Assembly (NCBI RefSeq): GCF_949987535.1
Contig: NC_080069.1
Coordinates: forward strand, 42,335,269-42,399,268
DNA length: 64,000 nt
Source: Balaenoptera acutorostrata
Taxonomy: Eukaryota > Chordata > Mammalia > Artiodactyla > Balaenopteridae
Reading direction: 5' to 3'
Part shown: positions 24,916 to 36,303 of the stretch, piece by piece
Numbering within the stretch: the stretch's first letter is position 1
Layout of the letters: each line of letters starts with the position of its first letter
Position numbers and translations under genes: made by a program
The notes under the pieces: generated by a model
Told to the model about the DNA's origin: nothing
What the model saw: the letters and a program-made list of their open reading frames with translations, nothing else
Database searches by the model: none

Positions 24916-27900
24916 CTACGTTCCACATACATGCATTAACATACGATATTTGTTTTTCTCTTTCTGACTTACTTCACTCTGTATGACAGTCTCTAGATCC
25001 ATCCACTTCTCAACAAATGACTCAATTTCGTTCCTTTTTATGGCTGAATAATATTCCATCGTATATATGTACCACAACTTCTTTATCCATTCGTCTGTTG
25101 ATGGGCATTTAGGTTGCTTCCATGACCTGGCTATTGTAAATAGTGCTGCAATGAACATTCGGGTGCACGTGTCTTTTTGAATTACGGTTTTCTCTGGGTA
25201 TATGCCCAGTAGTGGGATTGCTGGGTCATATGGTAATTCTATTTTTAGTTTTTTAAGGAACCTCCATATTGTTCTCCATAGTGGCTGTATCAATTTACAT
25301 TCCCACCAACAGTGCAAGAGGGTTCCCTTTTCTCCACACCCTCTCCAGCATTTGTTGTTTGTAGATTTTCTGATGATGCCCATTCTAACAGGAGTGAGGT
25401 GATACCTCATTGTAGTTTTGATTTGCATTTCTCTAATAATTAGTGATGTTGAGCATCTTTTCATGTGCTTCGTGGCCGTCTGTATGTCTTCTTTGGAGAA
25501 ATGTCTATTTAGGTCTTCTGCCCATTTTTGGATTGGGGTGTTTGTTTCTTTGATATTGAGCTGAATGAGCTGTTTATATATTTTGGAGATTAATCCTTTG
25601 TCCGTTGATTCATTTGCAAATATTTTCTCCCATTCTGAGGGTTGTCTTTTCGTCTTGTTTATGGTTTCCTTTGCTGTGCAAAAGCTTTGAAGTTTCATTA
25701 GGTCCCACTTGTTTATTTTTGTTTTTATTTCCATTACTCTAGGAGGTGGATCGAAAAAGATCTTGCTGTGATTTATGTCAAAGAGTGTTCTTCCTATGTT
25801 TTCCTCTAAGAGTTTTATAGTGTCCAGTCTTATATTTAGGTCTCTAATCCATTTTGAGTTTATTTTTGTGTATGGTGTTAGGGAGTGTTCCAATTTCATT
25901 CTTTTACATGTGGCTGTCCAGTTTTCCCAGCACCACTTATTGAAGAGACTGTCTTTTCTCCATTGTATATCTTTGCCTCCTTTGTCATAGATTAGTTGAC
26001 CATAGGTGCGTGGGTTAATCTCTGGGCTTTCTATCTTGTTCCATTGATCTATGTTTCTGTTTTTGTGCCAGTACCATATTGTCTTGATTACTGTAGCTTT
26101 GTAGTATAGTCTGAAGTCAGGGAGTCTGATTCCTCCAGCTCCATTTTTTTGCCTCAAGACTGCTTTGGCTATTCGGGGTCTTTTGTGTCTCCATACAAAT
26201 TTTAAGATGATTTGTTCTAGCTCCGTAAAAAATGCCATTGGTAATTTGATAGGGATTGCATTGAATCTGTAGATTGCTTTGGGTAGTATACTCATTTTCA
26301 CAATGTTGATTCTTCCAATCCAAGAACATGGTATATCTCTCCATCTGTTGGTATCATCTTTAATTTCTTTCATCAGTGTCTTATAGTTTTCTGCATACAG
26401 GTCTTTTGTCTCCCTAGGTAGGTTTATTCCTAGGTATTTTATTCTTTTTGTTGCAATGGTAAATGGGAGTGTTTCCATAATTTCTCTTTCAGATTTTTCA
26501 TCATTAGTGTATAGGAATGCAAGAGATTTCTGTGCATTAATTTTGTAACCTGCAACTTTACCATATTCATTAATTAGCTCTAGCAGTTTTCTGGTGGCAG
26601 TTTTAGGATTCTCTATGTATAGTATCATGTCATCCGCAAACAGTGACAGTTTTACTTCTTCTTTTCCAATTTGTATTCCTTTTATTTCTTTTTCTTCTCT
26701 GATTGCCGTGGCTAGGACTTCCAGAACTATGTTGAATAATAGTGGTGAGAGTGGACATCCTTGTCTCGTTCCTGATCTTAGAGGAAATGCTTTCAGTTTT
26801 TCACCATTGAGAATGATGTTTGCTGTGGGTTTGTCATATATGGCCTTTATTATGTTGAGGTAGGTTCCCTCTATGCCCACTTTCTGGAGAGTTTTTATCA
26901 TAAATGGGTGTTGAATTTTGTCAAAAGCTTTTTCTGCATCTATTGAGATGATCATATGGTTTTTATTCTTCAATTTGTTAATATGGTGTATCACATTGAT
27001 TGATTTGCGTATATTGAAGAATCCTTGCATCCCTGGGATAAATCCCACTTGATCGTGGTGTATGATCCTTTTAATGTGTTGTTGGATTCTGTTTGCTAGT
27101 ATTTTGTTGAGGATTTTTGCATCTATATTCATCAGTGATATTGGTCTGTAATTTTCTTTTTTTGTAGTGTCTTTGTCTGGTTTTGGTATCAGGGTGATGG
27201 TGGCCTCATAGAATGAGTTTGGGAGAGTTCCTTCCTCTGCAATTTTTTGGAAGAGTTTGAGAAGGATGGGTGTTAGCTCTTCTCTAAATGTTTGATAGAA
27301 TTCACCTGTGAAGCCATCTGGTCCTGGACTTTTGTTTGTTGGAAGATTTTTAATCACAGTTTCAATTTCATTACTTGTGATTGGTCTGTTGATATTTTCT
27401 GTTTCTTCCTGGTTCAGTCTTGGAAGGTTATACCTTTCTAAGAATTTGTCCATTTCTTCCAGGTTGTCCATTTTATTGGCATAAAGTTGCTTGTAGTAGT
27501 CTCTTAGGATGTTTTGTATTTCTGCGGTGTCTGTTGTAACTTATCCTTTTTCATTTCTGATTTTATTGATTTGAGTCCTCTCCCTCTTTTTCTTGATGAG
27601 TCTGGCTAATGGCTTATCAATTTTGTTTATCTTCTCAAAGAACCAACTTTTAGTTTTATTGATCTTTGCTATTGTTTTCTTTGTTTCTATTTCATTTATT
27701 TCTGCTCTGATCTTTATGATTTCTTTCCTTCTGCTAACTTTGGGTTTTGTTTGTTCTTCTTTCTCTAGTTTCTTTAGGTGTAAAGTTAGATTGTTTACTT
27801 GAGATTTTTCTTGTTTCTTTAGGTAGGCTTGTATAGCTATAAACTTCCCTCTTAGAACCGCTTTTGCTGCATCCCATAGGTTTTGGGTCGTCGTGTTTTC

Positions 27901-28734
27901 ATTGTCATTTGTCTCTAGGTATTTTTTTATTTCCTGTTTGATTTCTTCAGTGATCTCTTGGTTATTTAGTAACGTATTGTTTAGCCTCCATGTGTTTGTC
28001 TTTTTTACGTTTTTTTCCCTGTAATTCATTTCTAATCTCATAGCGTTGTGGTCAGAAAAGATGCTTGATATGATTTCAATTTTCTTAAATTTACTGAGGC
28101 TTGATTTGTGACCCAAGATGTGATCTATCCTGGAGAATGTTCCGTGTGCACTTGAGAAGAACGTGTAATCTGCCGTTTTTGGATGGAATGTCCTATATAT
28201 ATCAATTAAATCTATCTGGTCTATTGTGTCATTTAAAGCTTCTGTTTCCTTATTTATTTTCATTTTGGATGATCTGTCCATTGGTGTAAGTGAGGTGTTA
28301 AAGTCCCCCACTATTATTGTGTTACTGTCGATTTCCTCTTTTATAGCTGTTAGCAGTTGCCTTATGTATTGAGGTGCTCCTGTGTTGGGTGCATATATAT
28401 TTATAATTGTTATATCTTCTTCTTGGATTGATCCCTGGATCATTATGTAGTGTCCTTCCTTGTCTCTTGTAACATTCTTTATTTTAAAGTCTATTTTATC
28501 TGATATGAGTATAGCTACTCCAGCTTTCTTTTGATTTCCATTTGCATGGAATATCTTTTTCCATCCCCTCACTTTCAGTCTGTATGTGTCCCTAGGTCTG
28601 AAGTGGGTCTCTTGTAGACAGCATATATATGGGTCTTGTTTTTGTATCCATTCAGCCAGTCTATGTCTTTTGGTTGGGGCATTTAATCCATTCACGTTTA
28701 AGGTAATTATCGATATGTATGTTCCTATGACCAT
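24916..28734 (-). pseudogene. ORF2: L1 ORF2 (endonuclease/reverse transcriptase), one premature stop
   Basis: L1 ORF2 encodes the endonuclease (EN) and reverse transcriptase (RT) that nick target DNA and copy L1 RNA there. The reading frame is 1272 codons, close to the 1275 of human ORF2p, with one in-frame TAA at codon 398 (27541-27543), apparently GAA to TAA. The first open part (28734-27541, 397 aa) is the EN: conserved Asn near 13, Glu42, the GDFN motif with Asp144, and the SDH motif at 227-229. The second part (27471-24916, 851 aa from its first Met) holds the RT with FADD at ORF2 residues about 699-702, and the C-terminal Cys-rich CCHC-type segment ([18 protein letters not shown]). No frameshift is present. 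The break separates EN from RT, so this copy should not make a full ORF2p. Confidence 0.93.
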
Positions 28735-28792
28735 TTTCTTAATTGTTTTGGGTTTGTTTTTGTAGGTCCTTTTCTTCTCTTGTGTTTCCCAC

Positions 28793-29698
28793 TTAGAGAA
28801 GTTCCTTTAGCATTTGTTGTAGAGCTGGTTTGGTGGTGCTGAATTCTCTTAGCTTTTGCTTGTCTGTAAAGCTTTTGATTTCTCCATCAAATCTAAATGA
28901 GATCCTTGCTGGGTAGAGTAATCTTGGTTGTAGGTTCTTCCCTTTCATCACTTTAAGTATTTCATGCCACTCCCTTCTGGCTTGCAGAGTTTCTGCTGAG
29001 AAATCAGCTGTTAACCTTATGGGGGTTCCCTTGTATGTTATTTGTCGTTTTTCCCTTGCTGCTTTCAATAATTTTTCTTTGTCTTTAATTTTTGCCACTT
29101 TGATTACTATGTGTCTCGGCGTGTTTCTCCTTGGGTTTATTCTGTATGGGACTCTCTGCGCTTCCTGGACTTGGGTGGCTATTTCCTTTCCCATGTTAGG
29201 GAAGTTTTCGATTATAATCTCTTCAAATATTTTCTCTGGTCCTTTCTCTCTCTCTTCTCCTTCTGGGACCCCTATAATGCGAATGTTGTTGCGTTTAATG
29301 TTGTCCCAGAGGTCTCTTAGGCTGTCTTCATTTCTTTTTATTCTTTTTTCTTTAGTCTGTTCCGCAGCAGTGAATTCCACCATTCTGTCTTCCAGGTCAC
29401 TTATCCGTTCTTCTGCCTCAGTTATTCTGCTATTGATTCCTTCTAGTGTAGTTTTCATTTCAGTTATTGTATTGGTCATCTCTGTTTGTTTGTTCTTTAA
29501 TTCTTCTAGGTCTTTGTTAATCATTTCTTGCATCTTCTCAATCTTTGCCTCCATTCTTATTCCGAGGTCCTGGATCATCTTCACTATCATTATTCTGAAT
29601 TCTTTTTCTGGAAGGTTGCCTATCTCCACTTCATTTAGTTGTTTTTCTGGGGTTTTTTCTTGTTCCTTCATCTGGTACATAGCCCTCTGCCTTTTCAT
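28793..29698 (-). CDS. ORF1: L1 ORF1p, RNA-binding trimeric chaperone, intact
   Basis: ORF1p binds L1 RNA in the cytoplasm, forms trimers and is needed for ribonucleoprotein formation. The 301-aa frame is open throughout; human ORF1p is 338 aa. From N to C: a charged head (1-34), a long heptad-rich coiled coil (about 35-125), an RRM-like domain starting near residue 138 ([10 protein letters not shown]), and a C-terminal domain with the conserved YPARISFRF and [15 protein letters not shown] segments (about 260-290). The start is the first Met of the frame, 58 bp upstream of which (on the sense strand downstream of its stop) ORF2 begins. Translation would come from the L1 bicistronic RNA. This is transposon coding sequence, not a host gene. 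Confidence 0.92.
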   Translation of the reverse strand: MKRQRAMYQMKEQEKTPEKQLNEVEIGNLPEKEFRIMIVKMIQDLGIRMEAKIEKMQEMINKDLEELKNKQTEMTNTITEMKTTLEGINSRITEAEERISDLEDRMVEFTAAEQTKEKRIKRNEDSLRDLWDNIKRNNIRIIGVPEGEEREKGPEKIFEEIIIENFPNMGKEIATQVQEAQRVPYRINPRRNTPRHIVIKVAKIKDKEKLLKAAREKRQITYKGTPIRLTADFSAETLQARREWHEILKVMKGKNLQPRLLYPARISFRFDGEIKSFTDKQKLREFSTTKPALQQMLKELL

Positions 29699-29791
29699 CT
29701 TCTCTGTCTTTCTGTAACTGTGGTTTTTGGTCCACAGGCTGCAGGATTGTAGTTTTTCTTGCTTCTGTTGTCTGCCCTCTGGTGGTTGAGG

Positions 29792-30124
29792 CTATCTAAG
29801 AGGCTTGATGGGAGGCTCTGGTGGTGGGTAGAGCTGACTGTTGCTGTGGCGGTCAGAGCTCAGTAAAACCTTAATCCACTTGACTGTTGATGGGTGGGGC
29901 TGGGTTCCCTCCCTGTTGCTGTGGCGATCAGAGCCCAGTAAAACCTTAATCCACTTGACTGTTGATGGGTGGGGCTGGGTTCCCTCCCTGTTGGTTGTTT
30001 TGCCTGAGGCAACCCAACACTGGAGCCTACCCGTGCTCTTTGGTGGGGTTAATGGCAGACTCTGGGAGGGCTCACGCCAAGGAGAACTTCCCAGGACCTC
30101 TGCTGCCAGTGTCCTTATCCCCAC
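29792..30124 (-). other. Sense-strand upstream ORF in the L1 5'UTR, 110 aa
   Basis: An ATG-started frame on the L1 sense strand, upstream of ORF1. The 75-bp duplication is a multiple of three, so a 25-residue block (NREGTQPHPSTVKWIKVLL plus SDRHS) appears twice without breaking the frame. It has no known domain and may simply be chance openness in a GC-rich leader. Confidence 0.4.
29841..29990 (-). repeat. 75-bp tandem duplication in the L1 5'UTR
   Basis: Two adjacent copies, 29841-29915 and 29916-29990, beginning ttgctgtggcg on the plus strand and differing at only two positions. The near identity points to a recent duplication in the source element or this copy. Confidence 0.95.
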
Positions 30125-30338
30125 GGTGAAACAGAGCCACCACTCGCCTCTGCAGGAGACCCCCCAACACCAGCAGGTACGTCTGGTTCAGTCTCCCCCA
30201 GGGTCACTGCTCCTTCTCCTGGGTCCCGATGCACACATTACTTTGTGTGTGCCCTCCAAGAGTGGGGTCTCTGTTTCCCCCAGTCCTGTCACAGTCCTGC
30301 AATCAATTCCCACTAGACTTCAAAGTCTGATTCTCTAG
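29841..30338 (+). other. ORF0-like antisense ORF in the L1 5'UTR, 165 aa
   Basis: An open frame on the strand opposite to L1, inside its 5'UTR and running outward toward the 5' flank. Its placement is like primate ORF0, but I see no sequence relation. The N-terminal half is two copies of a 25-residue block (SKTLIHLTVDGWGWVPSLL) from the 75-bp duplication. There is no known domain. Whether an antisense promoter exists here cannot be told from sequence. Confidence 0.4.
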
Positions 30339-30646
30339 GAATTCCTCCTCCCTTTGCCGGACCCCCAGGTTGGGAAGCCTGAGGTGGGGCTCAGAACCTT
30401 CACTCCAGTGGGTGGACTTCTGTGGTATAAGTGTTCGCCAGTCTGTGAGTCACCCACCCAGCAGTTATGGGATTTGATTTTACTCTGATTGCGCCCCTCC
30501 TACCGTCTCACTGTGGCTTCTCCTCTGTCCTTGGACGTGGGGTGTCCTCCTTGGTGAAGTCCAGGGTCTTCCTGTCAATGATTGTCCAGCAGCCAGTTGT
30601 GATTCTGGTGCTCTCGCAAGAGGGAGTGAGAGCACGTCCTTCTACT

Positions 30647-30658
30647 CCGCCATCTTGG
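30647..30658 (-). promoter_or_regulatory. YY1-like site at the L1 5' end
   Basis: ccaagatggcgg on the L1 sense strand, at positions about +10 to +21 of the element. Human L1 has a YY1 site at +13 to +21 that sets the transcription start. The matching sequence and position suggest the same role. Confidence 0.7.
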
Positions 30659-30794
30659 TTAATCTCCCTAAACGTTTATTATTATGAATATATATTTGAA
30701 ACAAAAGCTCTTTCAAGTATTATGAATGCTTTTTCCTGAAATCTGTAAAATGCAAATCGGTATCTCATGAAATCAGACTTAGTTACTCGAAAAT

Positions 30795-30842
30795 AACTGT
30801 GTCTAGCCTGTAGCATGTACTCAATAAATGTCTGTCCTCTTT
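30795..30842 (+). mobile_element. L2/MIR 3' tail fragment
   Basis: gcatgtactcaataaatgtct corresponds to the common L2/MIR 3' tail (tgctcaataaatgt). Confidence 0.5.
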
Positions 30843-30849
30843 CATGGAT

Positions 30850-31900
30850 TCAAGTATTCTCTATTTTGGTTTTCTTTGGATTTTTCTTTTTCCTTTCCAT
30901 GCTCCACTCTGGATATTTTCTACTGAAACATCATCTTCCAGAACACTAATTCTCTCTTCAGCTGGGTCTGTTCTGCTGTAAATCCATCTACAGCATTCTT
31001 AATTTCTTCAATTACATTGTATTTTGCAGTTCTAGAATTTCCATCTGATTTTTAAAATATATGGATTCCAATTCTTTGGTGAGATTTTCATCTTGTCACC
31101 TATTTTTTAAACATGTTCCTCAGTTATTTTAAAGTCTGTGTCTAATAACCCCAATATCTGGATCACCTGTGAGACTATTACTATTGTCTGTTTTTATTTT
31201 CCTCTTGGTCCTGTCTGTTGGTATGCCTGGCAGTTTTTAATTGGATCTTGGGCATTATAAATGAGAAACCATGGAGGCTTTTGGTGATATATTCTTCCAC
31301 AGAGGAGTTTTTCTTTAGCTTCTTGCAGTCAGGCAAAGTTTTAGAGTAGGAGCAGATCATTTTAATTCAATCTTAGAAGATGTAGCCCTTCAGGGGTCCC
31401 AACTGAAAACCTGGAGTGTATACCAGGGCTCCTCTGCTTTGATGGGCTCTGAACTCCAATTATATCTCCTTATTAGTGGTGAGAGCTCTGCTTAGTTTAC
31501 CATCCCTCTAGCAGGTGTTTTCCGCTCTGTTTCTGTCTTCTCTGCCCGTGAAATTTACAAATTGGCAAATCCCTAAGTGATGGTAGTGGGGAAACATTTG
31601 GGGCAACTTCAGGCTTCCTTACTCTGGGAACTTGGCCTTTCAGGTTTTGGTTGTCTTGGTAACTCTTAGATGCCTTCAAAGAGATTTTTGTTTTTAAAAT
31701 TTATGCAGGCTTTCTATTTGCTTGTCTGTCAATCTTTTTAAAAGCTTTGAAATTTAAGTAAGTCTGGTTTTTGAGTCATCAGATTGCCCCAGAAACAGGT
31801 GTCATTCAGATGTTCAGGTGAGAGATCTCTGCTTGAGCTGTAGTCTAGTCTGCTACATGTGCGTCCCACAAGAACCTTTGACTTTTCTCTCGTCATAAAT
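30850..31900 (-). mobile_element. Old L1 5' half (ORF1/5'UTR region) in antisense
   Basis: cttcaattacattgtatttt near 31008 and the later gtctgttggtatgcctggca near 31214 read as the antisense of an old L1 ORF1 and 5'UTR region. Heavily diverged with no open frame. It lies just outside the 5' end of the full-length L1 but is much older. Confidence 0.5.
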
Positions 31901-34200
31901 TTTGCTTTGCATTCTGAGGAGGTAACTTGAAAATGAATGAATTGAATATTATGTACTTTATCAGATGTAGAATGGTAGCTTTATTTAGCGGGAACAGGCT
32001 TAAATAAATGATAGAGAAAAGGGTAACTCAGGAGACAGATGTCTAGTTTGATCTCCCAGGCAGTAACAAGGGGCAATAATTCTTCCGCAGAGGAAGGGAA
32101 AACCATGGTGATTTCTAGTGGTCTGATGCTGATATTTTTAGTGTACTTTGTCTTATTGAAGGTTTGCAATTTTGAATGGTATAGTTTCAAATTTTGAACT
32201 GTTTTCAATGCTATTTCTCTTTGTGTCTGTGTATTGATAATGTGTGTGCATATATACACACACGCAGTACACAGCCTTGTTTTTGTATCCCCTGCTCTCA
32301 CAAAGGCATTGAATGCCAAAACATAAGTTCTTCTCAATCTCAACATCTAGGAAACGGAAGAAAATTTAACCCAAGAGGTTGGCAGGAGTTTATGGCTGTA
32401 AGATTTCATTGCCTTGCTGTCTTACCTGGTACAGATACACCTGCCCCCGTTTATTTATTTTTCTGCTTCCTCCTCTGCCAGCAGTGACCCTGGAGCCTGA
32501 AGGAGGCCAAGCTGCATTCCTTGTGATGATTTTGAGGGAGGAGCCCCAGCTTTTTGGAGAGAGGAAGTTGGCATGAATGCTTTCCTTCAGAGGGTGACTT
32601 TTCCCACTTGAGCTTACTGACTGGCCTTTTCCTTTCCTTTCTACCTCCTCCTGTTTTTATTATTGTTAGTGGGATTACAAAGAAAGTGGGTGATGTGCTT
32701 GCTGCCCCTAAGTAACTTGGAGTTTAGTTGTATGGAAAGTCAAAGATGTGAAAAATTAAATATCAATAGAAAAAATTAAATAGCAACAGAAGTTAATAAA
32801 AGATGAGAGTACAGGTCCTGCTGTGGAAATCTGATGAGAGGGAGGACTGCTCTGGAGTCACATGGAAGATTTTGTGGACTTGAGGATTGGGAGTTCCTGT
32901 GGATTTAGAGCTGGCAAGGCACGAGGTGGCTATCTCCATCAGGGAGACTAGAGTGTAGAAAGGCTTGGGGTCAGGAAGAAGCAAGGTGGGCTTAGGGCGC
33001 CAGAGGGTGTCCTATAAGAATGTGGGGAAGACATGGGTGGAAGGCTGAAGTCCCGTGGTGGAGAACCTCAAATGCCAGTTGCTGGGTTGGGTTTGGACAT
33101 CCCACAAGCAGAGGGGGGACCTCAGAGGTCTCTGAATGAGGGGTACAGTGATGCTTGTTTTAGGAAGGTTGAGTTAACAGGATGCAGAATGAGTCGGGAG
33201 GGGCAATACCATAGGCATGAAGAGTAGGAGCTTTTGCGATGATCCCAGTGAGTGTGAGGGTTGGTGACATGAAAAGAGAAATGAAGAGGCAGATTGGAAA
33301 GTGCTTTTAAAAGAACACTGGTGAAGGACTGGCTATGAGTAAAGGCTGTTGGCACTTTATGCAAATGTAAATTATGTGCATTTGAAGTAGTACAACAAAA
33401 AATATTAACAAAGATTATTTTATGGGAAAAATTTTGAAATAACTCTCAACCCTTCTTTCTCACCTGTGGCAGTCACCTCTCATGGTCCAGGCTTCCACAC
33501 TTTACAAAATGGATCCATTCACACAAAAAGCAATTTTTCAGTAAGTAGAATCTGATTTTTCTGATAATTTGCAATATAAATTTAGAGATATGTTCTCATG
33601 AAAAAAAAAAAAAAGCCCCTAATGGATACTATGTTGGGCCTCTAATGAGGAGGAGCCGGGATGGGCCTGGCCTCCCAGGGGTGGATGCTGGTGGATGCTG
33701 ATGGCCTCACGTGGGCTGGCGTGGTGTTCCTCTGGCTGGTGTTCTTCTTTTTTGGTAGCATTGTCCTCATTTGTGACTCTAGAATGTCTCCTCCGTGGTG
33801 ATGGTGCCTGGGTAAATGCCAATCAGGAAATGTCATATCCCACAGGGTGGCTGAGTGAGCCACTCTCTCACAGGCATTACTGATGTGATTTGCTCTGGAT
33901 GAGCGTTTCCTGAACTGCGGGCCACGAGGCACTCTTCTTTTGTCAGAAAAGGAATTCTTTGTAGAGTTAAGTTTGAGAAAGGCTGCATATTTTAAGTCCC
34001 ACCTTGAGTCTTCTCTGAAGATGGCAGTGCACATTAATATATCAATGGCTCTGAGAAGTTGGGCAAGCCAAGAAACTAGTTGAACATTGTTGAACCCAGT
34101 GTTTGTATACTTATTTGCCCATGGAACACTACTTGTGCATCACACTTATTAACATCTGGGTGTTGAAATCCAGTTCTTCCAGGTGGCCTCCCTGAGAGCA
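31901..34200. other. No gene recognised
   Basis: About 2.3 kb without recognisable genes. A poly(A) stretch at 33601-33615 is the only simple-sequence feature. The 121-aa (31981-32346, minus) and 130-aa (33642-34034, minus) frames have no family features and are taken as chance. Confidence 0.45.
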
Positions 34201-34204
34201 GCTG

Positions 34205-34420
34205 AGTCCCTTCAATGAACGAGCAAATGAATGTTTATAAGGCCCCTGCTCTGTGCTGCCACAGTGCACGGGGATTTACCTGTATTCTTGCATTCAAACC
34301 TCAGAGCACCCCTCTGAAGTGCGTCTAAGGAAACTGAAGCTCAGGTGAGTTGGGACACCTGTCTAAAGTGACATGGTTAGGAAGTGACAGGTCCAGAACT
34401 GGAGTCCAGATCAACCCAAG
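34205..34420 (-). mobile_element. MIR SINE relic
   Basis: ctaaggaaactgaagctcag near 34325, followed by tgtctaaagtgacatggtta, is the antisense MIR core. It resembles the MIR at 35727 more than expected (see findings). Confidence 0.75.
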
Positions 34421-35726
34421 TCCCGAGTGGGACACCTTTGCTAGCAATCTGGAGAGTTGTGAGTTCTCTCAATAAAACAGCAGCTATTTCATCACAGAGG
34501 TTTCATGCTTCACCGCTTAAACAAATACAAATATCTCTGTTGGTAAATAGACATCCCACGTATTATCAGAGGTGGTCTATTTCGTCGTGGTCAGAAATGA
34601 AGTTTTGAGCCAGGTGAATCTGTAACGGCTGGCTCCTTTTCAGCCCTTTCCTGTGGGAGAGGACCTGAGTACAAGTGCCCACCCACTGACTCCCCTCTTC
34701 CTTTGCATTGAGCAGTGTGGACTCTTGAGGACCCGTCCATTCAGCCCTCACTGTCCTGCTCTCATCCTCCAGGAGCTGGTGCCCCACCCATCCTCACTGA
34801 TCCACCACTGTGTCCTCAGGCCCTTCCCTGTGGGTGATGGTTCAGAACAGTGAGAGGAATACAGTCACCTCCCGACCATCATAGCATAAGGCCGAACATT
34901 GACATAAGACAATGGAACAGGGATGTGCAGATTATTCCCTGTTTTTCCAGTTGCTTGAGGGGTTGCAGGATTCTCTGATGGGCCTAGGAATTTCTGGCTT
35001 GCTCAGAATGTTTCAGTTTCTTTTTCTTGCTTCTTCTTTTCAGTAGTGGTCTCTGCTTGGCTAGGAGGGCAGGCGGCCAGAGCAGCTCCCTGTGCTGTCG
35101 AGTCTGTGCTGTGTGTAACTTACAGAGCGATTGCTTGTTTGTTCACCTTTTCTTCTCAATTTCCTCTTACCTGTCAAGAAGTGGAAGGATGTCACCTTGC
35201 TCCCCTAAAACTGGAGCTTTATAGGATAGAGTTAGGTGTGAGCAGTTTTCCTCTAGCAGTTAAGCAGGGCCATTAAATTGCTCTTTAAGCTGTTCACTTC
35301 TATGTTCTGTTAGTAACAATTAATTAGTTTTAAAGACTTAACAACTAAAAAGATGAGAGGAAATGTTCCAGCTTGTTTAAGACTTGATCTTCAGTCAGTT
35401 TTATTGAAAGCGAGGGAAAAGGAGAATCACCCCCAAAATGATATTCACAGGTTATCTCCAAACCTTCTTTGAGTCATCCAGCCCTGAAATATTCATTTAT
35501 TCCTCATTGGCAACATGCAGGACACTCTGTGAGATCTTGGACACCAAAAATCATTGCATCAAATCCTACCAGATCAATCTGTGTGTTCTATGCATGAATG
35601 TGGACCCTCCTGGGACATCAAAAGTTAGCCCCTTCCTCGGGGCGAGGTGTGCACTGGTGTCAGACTTGGAGAGCTGGGTTGTCACAGGCAAAAGGATTTG
35701 AGGCCGAGAACCCATTCCCTCAAAGG
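34421..35726. other. No gene recognised
   Basis: Unique-looking DNA. Small overlapping frames on both strands (34384-35276) have no recognisable features. Confidence 0.45.
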
Positions 35727-35935
35727 AATGAACGATTATTAGGCCCCAGCCCTGTGCAGTCACCATGCAATGTGATTTACATATATTCTCATACTAAAAT
35801 CTCAAAACAATCCTCTGTGGCAGATCTGAGGAAATTGAGGCTCAGAAGAGTTAGGGAACTTGTCTAAAGTTATATGGGACATGGCGGTGTCTGAATGGGA
35901 GCCCAGATCAACCCTGAGTCCACTGTGGGATCCCA
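35727..35935 (-). mobile_element. MIR SINE relic
   Basis: gaggaaattgaggctcagaa near 35827 and cttgtctaaagttatatggg form the antisense MIR core. Confidence 0.75.
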
Positions 35936-36164
35936 TCGCTCCTTTTCTGGTTTGGTGGGGTTGGATCCAGAACCTTCCCTGGGCTTTTCTAGATGTACTC
36001 TTGTGGAGGAAGAGCTTCTATTTGAGCTTCAGGGCAGCTGGAATCAGGGGCTGTAGGTAGTAACATCCTTTCCTTCATTAAAAAAATCTTTTACATTTGC
36101 TGCATCAATTTTTCCTGGAAAATCGGAGGTGGTTATGAGCTCATAGCTCCTCTTAGCCAGATTT

Positions 36165-36303
36165 AATGGTTTCAACACTCTGGACCAGCTGCATTTTACA
36201 AAGTACAGATGCCCAGTGCTATCCCCAGAGGCCCCTGTCCTGGGAATCTCTGCTTTTACAAATCTCCAGGGGATTCCAACGTGCATCTGAAGTTTGAGAA
36301 CGG
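36165..36303. mobile_element. hAT (MER5/MER20-class) relic
   Basis: ccagaggcccctgtcctggg near 36224 and gcatctgaagtttgagaacg near 36284 are typical of this class. Confidence 0.6.

Larger units (their letters stand above)
22997..30667 (-). mobile_element. Full-length L1 retrotransposon with 3' transduction and 18-bp TSD
   Basis: A complete L1 on the minus strand: 5' end at 30667, 5'UTR to 29699, ORF1 29698-28793, a 58-bp spacer, ORF2 28734-24916, and a 3'UTR running to the T-rich tract at about 23721-23785. A further segment follows (23012-23720), then a second T-run (23002-23011). The whole block is bounded by the perfect 18-bp TSD ctaaacgtttattattat (22979-22996 and 30668-30685). The intact TSD, intact ORF1 and single ORF2 break argue for a fairly recent insertion. 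A cetartiodactyl L1 lineage is inferred from the context. Confidence 0.92.
29699..30667 (-). promoter_or_regulatory. L1 5'UTR / internal promoter
   Basis: The 969 bp before ORF1, GC-richer than the flanks. L1 5'UTRs carry an internal RNA polymerase II promoter. This one starts ggagattaaccaagatggcg at the sense 5' end and contains a 75-bp tandem duplication at 29841-29990. It holds open frames on both strands (see separate entries). Confidence 0.85.

Noticed and set aside
29019..29717. 232-aa plus-strand frame opposite ORF1
   Set aside because: A shadow of ORF1 on the other strand: its Leu/Ser/Ile-rich sequence mirrors the Lys/Glu-rich coiled coil. It could be mistaken for a membrane protein.
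33642..34034. 130-aa minus-strand frame
   Set aside because: No family features, and a shorter frame overlaps it in another register.
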